Assembly (NCBI GenBank): GCA_003510345.1
Contig: DOMW01000145.1
Span: forward strand, 1-18,622
Source: Clostridiales bacterium
Lineage (GTDB): Bacteria > Bacillota > Clostridia > Christensenellales > Christensenellaceae
DNA: 18,622 nucleotides
Direction: 5' to 3'
The position numbers were made by a program, and so were the translations under genes. Below the pieces are notes generated by a model. The model was not told where the DNA came from, made no database searches, and saw nothing but the letters and a program-made list of their open reading frames with translations. Below, piece by piece: positions 13,803 through 18,622 of this stretch (the first letter of the stretch is position 1; each line of letters starts with the position of its first letter).

Positions 13803-16234
13803 CTGAACGGCAGGAGCAATTAAAAGAACTGATATTGGGAAAGCTGCGGCGCCACTTTGGCAAGACGCTGAAGGACGCGACGCAGGACCAGCTCTATAAA
13901 GCGGTGGCCGCTACGGTGCGCGACTTTATTACGGACAGATGGGCGGACAGGAACACCAAGATGGAAAAGCAGGGCGCAAAGCGCCTGTTTTACCTTTCCG
14001 CCGAGTTTTTGATGGGCCGTTCGCTCGTAAACAATATGATCAACCTGCACCTGATGGAAGAGTACAAAGAGGTGCTGGAGAATTTGGGGCTTAACCTTTC
14101 CGAACTGGAAGAACAGGAGCGGGACGCGGGGCTGGGAAACGGCGGTTTGGGAAGGCTTGCCGCCTGTTTTTTAGATTCGCTCTCCACGCTCAGCCTGCCG
14201 GTGACAGGGTGTACCATCCGCTATGAATACGGGTTGTTTCGCCAGCGCATACTGGAAGGCGAACAGGTGGAGGTAGACGATAACTGGCTGGAGGCCGGGT
14301 ACGTGTGGGAGATCCCGCGGCCGGAAGACCAGGTGGAAGTGAAATATGGCGGGGAAGTAGAGGAGCAATGGACGGAAAACGGGCTTAGGATAACGCAGAA
14401 GAATTACTATAGCGTGACGGCTATCCCGTATGACGTGCCAGTGATCGGGTATGAAAGTGAAATGCCCGCGACGCTGCGCATGTGGAGCGCCAAGGCAAAA
14501 GCCGGCCTGGATATGAATTACTTTAACCGGGGCGAATACTCGCGGGCCGTGCAGGAGCGCGAGCTTGCGGAGATCATTTCCAAAGTGTTGTACCCGGAAG
14601 ACAACCACGAGCAGGGCAAGCAGCTTCGCTTAAAGCAGTTTTATTTTTTCACGTCCGCGACGGTGCAATATATCGTGAACAGGCACAAAGCAGTATATGG
14701 CGACTTGCATACGCTGCCCGAGCGTGTGGCGGTGCAGATCAACGATTCCCACCCCGCGCTTGCCATACCCGAGCTGATGCGCGTGCTGATGGACGACGAA
14801 GGGCTTTCCTGGGATGAGGCGTATGATATCACACGGCGGATGTTTTATTATACTAATCACACGGTGATGCCCGAAGCAATGGAAAACTGGAATGTGGATA
14901 TGTTCCGGGAACTGCTCCCGCGCATTTATGGCATAATCAACGAAATAAACGAACGGTTCTGCGAGTCGCTGTGGCAGCAATATCCGGGCGACTGGGACAA
15001 GATCGGTTCGATGGCGATCATCTCGTATGACGAGATTCGCATGGCGAACCTTTGCGTCGCGCTGTGCGGCATGGTGAATGGGGTATCCCACATACACGGG
15101 GAAATCGTGAAGGCGCGCCTGTTCCGCAATTTTTACGTGGCGTTTCCCGAGAAGTTTATTGAGATCACAAACGGCGTGACACAGCGGCGCTGGCTGGCAA
15201 AGGCGAACTGGCCGCTCGCGAGGCTGATAGCCGACCACATTGGCGCGGGTTTTTTGAAAGATTACCGCGAAATGGACAAGATAAAAGACCTGACGGAAAA
15301 CGGGCAGTTTCTGGATGATTTTATGCGCGTGAAACGCGAGAACAAGCAGCGGCTTGCCGAATACGTGAAGCGGACGCAGGGCATTGAAATCAACGCGGAC
15401 ACGGTGTTTGACGCGCACGCGAAGCGGCTGCACGAATACAAACGGCAGCTTTTAAAGGCGCTGCACATACTGCACCTTTATTTTATACTGAAGCACAATA
15501 AGGACGCGCATATCACGCCCGCCACATTCCTTTTTGCCGCGAAGGCTTCGCCGGGGTATGCCCGCGCCAAGAATATTATCAGGCTGATACTCGCGGTGGG
15601 TGACCTCGTGAACAACGACCCGGATACAAAAGATATCTTAAAAGTGGTGTTTCTGGAAAACTACAACGTCTCGTGCGCTGAGCTGCTGATTCCAGCGGCG
15701 GATGTTTCCGAACAGCTTTCCACCGCGGGGCTGGAGGCTTCGGGCACGGGTAACATGAAGTTTATGATGAACGGCGCGGTGACAATCGGCACGATGGACG
15801 GCGCGAATGTGGAGATATGCGAGCGGGTAGGCGTGGAAAATATATTCATCTTCGGCGCGGGTGTGGAAGAAATCACGCAGATGGAACGGTATGGCACCTA
15901 CCATCCCAGCGGTTTTTATGAGCAGAACGCCGATATCCGCCAAGCGCTCAATTGCCTGATCGACGGTACGCTGCATGTTTCGGGCGACGCGCAGTTTTCC
16001 GACCTGTACCATTCGCTGCTTTTTGGCGACAGCGAACGGGCGGATAAATATTATGTGATATACGACTTCGCCTCCTACAACCAAGTGTATACAAAAATGA
16101 TGGAGACGTATGAGAACAGAGAGGCATGGCGGCGCATGGCGGCGCGCAACCTGGCGGCTTCGGGCTATTTCTGCGCGGACCGCGCCATAGCGGAATACAA
16201 CGACAAAATATGGCATCTGATGCCGATAGAGTAG
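13799..16234 (+). CDS. glgP: Glycogen/maltodextrin phosphorylase
   Basis: GlgP releases glucose-1-phosphate from non-reducing ends of glycogen using phosphate and pyridoxal phosphate. The 811-residue protein is full length for GT35. It shows NGGLGRLAACFLDS near the N-terminus, NDSHPALAIPELMR, TNHTVMPEAMENW, the RLHEYKRQLL segment, and the cofactor site EASGTGNMKFMMNGA with the Schiff-base Lys at about 654, followed by TIGTMDGANVEI. The ATG at 13799 has GGGAGG (13785-13790) 8 nt upstream, which fixes the start. The frame extends 18 codons further but without support. Its product is also the substrate of GlgC, so synthesis and breakdown genes share one transcript. A 105-nt spacer with a repeat structure separates it from the next gene. 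Confidence 0.97.
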   Translation: MTERQEQLKELILGKLRRHFGKTLKDATQDQLYKAVAATVRDFITDRWADRNTKMEKQGAKRLFYLSAEFLMGRSLVNNMINLHLMEEYKEVLENLGLNLSELEEQERDAGLGNGGLGRLAACFLDSLSTLSLPVTGCTIRYEYGLFRQRILEGEQVEVDDNWLEAGYVWEIPRPEDQVEVKYGGEVEEQWTENGLRITQKNYYSVTAIPYDVPVIGYESEMPATLRMWSAKAKAGLDMNYFNRGEYSRAVQERELAEIISKVLYPEDNHEQGKQLRLKQFYFFTSATVQYIVNRHKAVYGDLHTLPERVAVQINDSHPALAIPELMRVLMDDEGLSWDEAYDITRRMFYYTNHTVMPEAMENWNVDMFRELLPRIYGIINEINERFCESLWQQYPGDWDKIGSMAIISYDEIRMANLCVALCGMVNGVSHIHGEIVKARLFRNFYVAFPEKFIEITNGVTQRRWLAKANWPLARLIADHIGAGFLKDYREMDKIKDLTENGQFLDDFMRVKRENKQRLAEYVKRTQGIEINADTVFDAHAKRLHEYKRQLLKALHILHLYFILKHNKDAHITPATFLFAAKASPGYARAKNIIRLILAVGDLVNNDPDTKDILKVVFLENYNVSCAELLIPAADVSEQLSTAGLEASGTGNMKFMMNGAVTIGTMDGANVEICERVGVENIFIFGAGVEEITQMERYGTYHPSGFYEQNADIRQALNCLIDGTLHVSGDAQFSDLYHSLLFGDSERADKYYVIYDFASYNQVYTKMMETYENREAWRRMAARNLAASGYFCADRAIAEYNDKIWHLMPIE

Positions 16235-16269
16235 TTTATCGGAACACTGAAATTACACAGACAACAGGC

Positions 16270-16321
16270 CAGTGGCCGGGCCACTGTACCGGGGGAAAGA
16301 CCGTAAGGGAAGTGGCCGGGC
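16270..16321 (+). repeat. Three-part repeat able to form alternative hairpins
   Basis: CAGTGGC (16270-16276), loop CGG and GCCACTG (16280-16286) make a perfect 7-bp hairpin. The 11-mer AGTGGCCGGGC, which starts inside it at 16271, occurs again at 16311-16321. The middle arm GGCCACT (16279-16285) can therefore pair with either the upstream or the downstream copy (16311-16317). No T tract follows the hairpin, so it does not look like a simple terminator. Confidence 0.6.
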
Positions 16322-16339
16322 AGGGAATAGGATTCTAGC

Positions 16340-18355
16340 ATGGTTAAAGAAATTGATTTCAGAAAAGCGGTAATGCATGATACGGCGAAGGAACGGTACC
16401 GCACGCCAGCAGGGGCGGTCCCCGCAGGGACGACGGTCACGCTTTTTCTTGCGATAAAGGATTTTTATTATGAGAAAGCGTATCTTGTCGTCATGCGCGG
16501 GCAGGAGCGGGCGGAAGTGGAAATGCAAAAGGACGAGCATGGCCTCGTTGCGCAATATACTACGCCGGACGAACCCTGTGTGCTGTGGTATTGGTTTGAT
16601 CTCCAACTGGCGGGCGAGGAGAATAAGATCTTTTATGGCGCGGACACCGGTTTTACGGCGGGTGCGGGCAAGGTGTATTGGGGCGTGCCGCCCGCTTTCC
16701 AGATCACGGTGTACGACCGGAATTTTGTTACGCCCAATTGGTTTAAGGGCGCTGTGATGTACCAAATCTTTCCGGACAGGTTTAAATCCGCAAATGCCGA
16801 ACAGGTGCAAAAAGGGCTGCAATGGCACAGGGATATGGGCAGGGATGTCTTTTATCATGAAGAATGGAATGAAAAACCACTTTATGAGCCGCTGCCCGGT
16901 AAAGAAACGTACCAGCCGTGCGATTATTTTGGCGGCGACCTTTTGGGCATAGAAGAATCGCTCGATTATTTCCGGCAACTCGGGGTGGAGGCGTTGTATT
17001 TAAACCCCGTGTTTGAAGGCGCTTCGAACCACAGGTACAATACGGGCAATTACCTTAATATCGACCCGGTTTTAGGCACAAATGAAGATTTTTCACGCCT
17101 CGCGAAAAAGGCGGAGGAATATGGGATCCGCATTTTACTGGACGGTGTGTTTTCCCACACGGGCGACGACAGCGTATATTTTAACAAATACGGGCATTAC
17201 GAAGATGTGGGCGCGTATCAAAGCACCGATTCGCCCTACTTCCATTGGTACGGCTTTGAGGAGTTCCCGCATAAATACAAAAGCTGGTGGGGGTTTGAAA
17301 CGCTGCCCGAGGTAGACGAAACGCAGCGGGATTGGATATCGTTTGTCATACAGAATGAAGACAGCGTGATGAACACATGGCTGAAAAACGGCGCGGCAGG
17401 TTACCGGCTGGACGTCGCGGACGAATTGCCGGACGACACGATAGAGCAGATGCGCGAGGAGCTGAAGCACACGGGGCAGGAGAATGTGCTTTTGGGGGAA
17501 GTGTGGGAAGACGCTACCACAAAGCAGAGCTATGGCGTAAACAGGCGGTATGCCCTCGGGCGCGGCCTCGACAGTGTGATGAATTACCCGTTTACCGGCG
17601 CGGTGCTCGATTTTTTGCAAGGTAACAAAGACGCGGCGTGGTTTAAAAAATTCCTGGTGGGGCAAAGCCAGAACTACCCGAAGGAAATGTATTACGCGCT
17701 GATGAACCTGCTTTCCTCGCACGATGTGGCGCGTGTGCGGACATTGCTCGCGGCAAACGTGAGGCCGCGTGAAATGACGCGGGAGCAGCAGTTCCACTTT
17801 GTGGTGACAGAGGAGCAGGACAGGCAGGGCGCGCATTTGCAAAAGCTGGCGGCGGCCCTGCAATTCGCGCTGCCCGGCGTCCCGTCCATCTATTACGGGG
17901 ACGAGGTGGGTATGCATGGGCTGCTGGACCCGTTCAACCGGCGGACGTTTATTGTGAAAGACGAGGATATGCTGGAGTACCACAGGTCGCTTTTCACGCT
18001 GCGTAAAGAACGGCAGGTGATGAAAACGGGGCATGTGGCGTTTTATGCCCACGGCGCGGATGTGGTGGGCGTGCTGCGCTATATTGCGGACGGAACGGAC
18101 GCGTTTGGGAATGTAATGGAGGATGAAGCCCTGCTCGTGGTGGTGAACCGTTCGGGCAGGAAGCAGGAGATCGTGCTGGATTTCTTTGCGGAGCAACAGT
18201 GCATGACGGAAGCGAGTTTGCGGTTTTTCCGCGACATTGACCTGCAAAGCGCGGTGAGCCTGCTGAATCAAACGGCTTTCCAATTCAACGAGGGGTTGGT
18301 TGGCATACAGCTTGAGCCGTATCAGGCGGAGATATTGGAGATCAACTGGGTTTAG
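16340..18355 (+). CDS. GH13 alpha-glucan hydrolase (neopullulanase/cyclomaltodextrinase-like)
   Basis: This is an intracellular alpha-amylase-family hydrolase of 671 residues with no signal peptide. An N-terminal beta domain (about 1-125) resembles the one in neopullulanase, cyclomaltodextrinase and maltogenic amylase. The GH13 barrel starts at VMYQIFPDRF. Conserved regions are DGVFSHTG (region I), GYRLDVADELP with nucleophile D358, LLGEVWED with acid/base E387, and SSHDVARVRT with D462. A C-terminal beta domain closes the protein. Such enzymes cut linear or cyclic maltodextrins and often pullulan, so it probably trims limit dextrins left by GlgP in the absence of a GlgX. The start follows AGGA about 10 nt upstream. 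Subfamily (GH13_20 or GH13_39) and exact substrate cannot be settled by eye. It is the last gene of the operon. Confidence 0.93.
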   Translation: MVKEIDFRKAVMHDTAKERYRTPAGAVPAGTTVTLFLAIKDFYYEKAYLVVMRGQERAEVEMQKDEHGLVAQYTTPDEPCVLWYWFDLQLAGEENKIFYGADTGFTAGAGKVYWGVPPAFQITVYDRNFVTPNWFKGAVMYQIFPDRFKSANAEQVQKGLQWHRDMGRDVFYHEEWNEKPLYEPLPGKETYQPCDYFGGDLLGIEESLDYFRQLGVEALYLNPVFEGASNHRYNTGNYLNIDPVLGTNEDFSRLAKKAEEYGIRILLDGVFSHTGDDSVYFNKYGHYEDVGAYQSTDSPYFHWYGFEEFPHKYKSWWGFETLPEVDETQRDWISFVIQNEDSVMNTWLKNGAAGYRLDVADELPDDTIEQMREELKHTGQENVLLGEVWEDATTKQSYGVNRRYALGRGLDSVMNYPFTGAVLDFLQGNKDAAWFKKFLVGQSQNYPKEMYYALMNLLSSHDVARVRTLLAANVRPREMTREQQFHFVVTEEQDRQGAHLQKLAAALQFALPGVPSIYYGDEVGMHGLLDPFNRRTFIVKDEDMLEYHRSLFTLRKERQVMKTGHVAFYAHGADVVGVLRYIADGTDAFGNVMEDEALLVVVNRSGRKQEIVLDFFAEQQCMTEASLRFFRDIDLQSAVSLLNQTAFQFNEGLVGIQLEPYQAEILEINWV

Positions 18356-18622
18356 GGCAAATCAACGTAACATAGAGCAGTATCTTTGGCAAAATCGGCT
18401 TCATGCCGCGTTGCGCAAACTTGCCATATGTGCCGGTATGCCTGCGTTTGCGCACCTTGCCTGAAACCAATTTTTGCTCAAACCTACTTGCCCCACGCTA
18501 GGTTAATTTGCTCTAAACAAGGGTTGCCTATGCCCCGGGTAAGCATGTTCGCCCAAATACGAACCCATATTCTATTGTGCAAATATCTTGCGTTTGCTTT
18601 TGGGTATTCCTTTTGGGTCAAG
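18356..18622. other. Gene-free tail with inverted repeats
   Basis: No ORF here has a start and ribosome binding site that I can support. The stretch contains a 9-bp inverted repeat with a 25-nt loop (TGCGCAAAC 18412-18420 and GTTTGCGCA 18446-18454) and AACCTA/TAGGTT (18481-18486 and 18499-18504). The near-direct repeats TTTTGCTCAAAC and TTTGCTCTAAAC lie around 18473 and 18507. CGGC-TTCAT-GCCG lies near 18397-18409. One of the hairpins may end the operon transcript, although none has a good T tract. The composition is visibly more AT-rich than the operon. Confidence 0.45.

Noticed and set aside
17135..18283. 382-codon minus-strand frame opposite the GH13 gene
   Set aside because: It is antisense to conserved catalytic regions of the hydrolase, rich in His, Arg and Val, and shows no motif.
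18484..18621. Minus-strand frame of 45 codons open to the right edge, possibly the C-terminus of a convergent gene
   Set aside because: Its codon choice is unlike the window's genes, it is unusually rich in Trp and Asn, no motif is visible, and no start can be seen, so I did not list it as a CDS.

Overview
The window looks like chromosomal DNA of a low-to-mid GC Gram-positive bacterium, probably a Clostridia-type Bacillota. The clues are the separate GlgC and GlgD subunits of ADP-glucose pyrophosphorylase, a MutS2 with a C-terminal Smr domain, a PhoB/WalR-type response regulator followed by a HAMP histidine kinase, and strong purine-rich ribosome binding sites. I see no tRNA, rRNA, CRISPR array, insertion sequence or phage gene.

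Left block (1-4865), all on the minus strand and read right to left: mutS2, a response regulator, its sensor kinase, and the first 29 codons of a protein that runs off the left edge. Between regulator and kinase lies a GC-rich stretch full of small hairpins (about 1639-1743). It is open in the kinase frame, but it is probably not translated. A TTG start with a well-placed ribosome binding site lies just after it.

Centre (about 4866-5164) is a divergent promoter region. An extended -10 element sits so close to the mutS2 ATG that its transcript may be leaderless. On the other strand a TATACA/17 bp/TATAAT promoter precedes a leader of about 140 nt with possible alternative RNA folds.

Right block (5165-18355), all on the plus strand, is one long glycogen operon: a malQ-like gene, pgi, glgB, glgC, glgD, glgA, a previously uncalled 39-codon ORF, glgP, and a cytosolic GH13 alpha-glucan hydrolase. 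PGI links fructose-6-P to glucose-6-P. GlgC/GlgD make ADP-glucose, GlgA extends chains and GlgB branches them. GlgP and the GH13 enzyme degrade them. No phosphoglucomutase or GlgX is present here. From glgB to glgP every gene start overlaps the previous stop, giving a chain of 1-4 nt overlaps.

The most notable points are these. (1) The malQ-like protein keeps its nucleophile Asp but has lost both the acid/base Glu and the third catalytic Asp, so it looks like a pseudoenzyme. (2) A 39-aa ORF exactly bridges glgA and glgP, sharing bases with both the glgA stop and the glgP start. (3) GlgA has Thr in place of the Lys of its KTGGL ADP-glucose motif. (4) A three-part repeat between glgP and the GH13 gene can form two mutually exclusive hairpins. 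The last 267 nt (18356-18622) hold no gene I can support, only inverted repeats.
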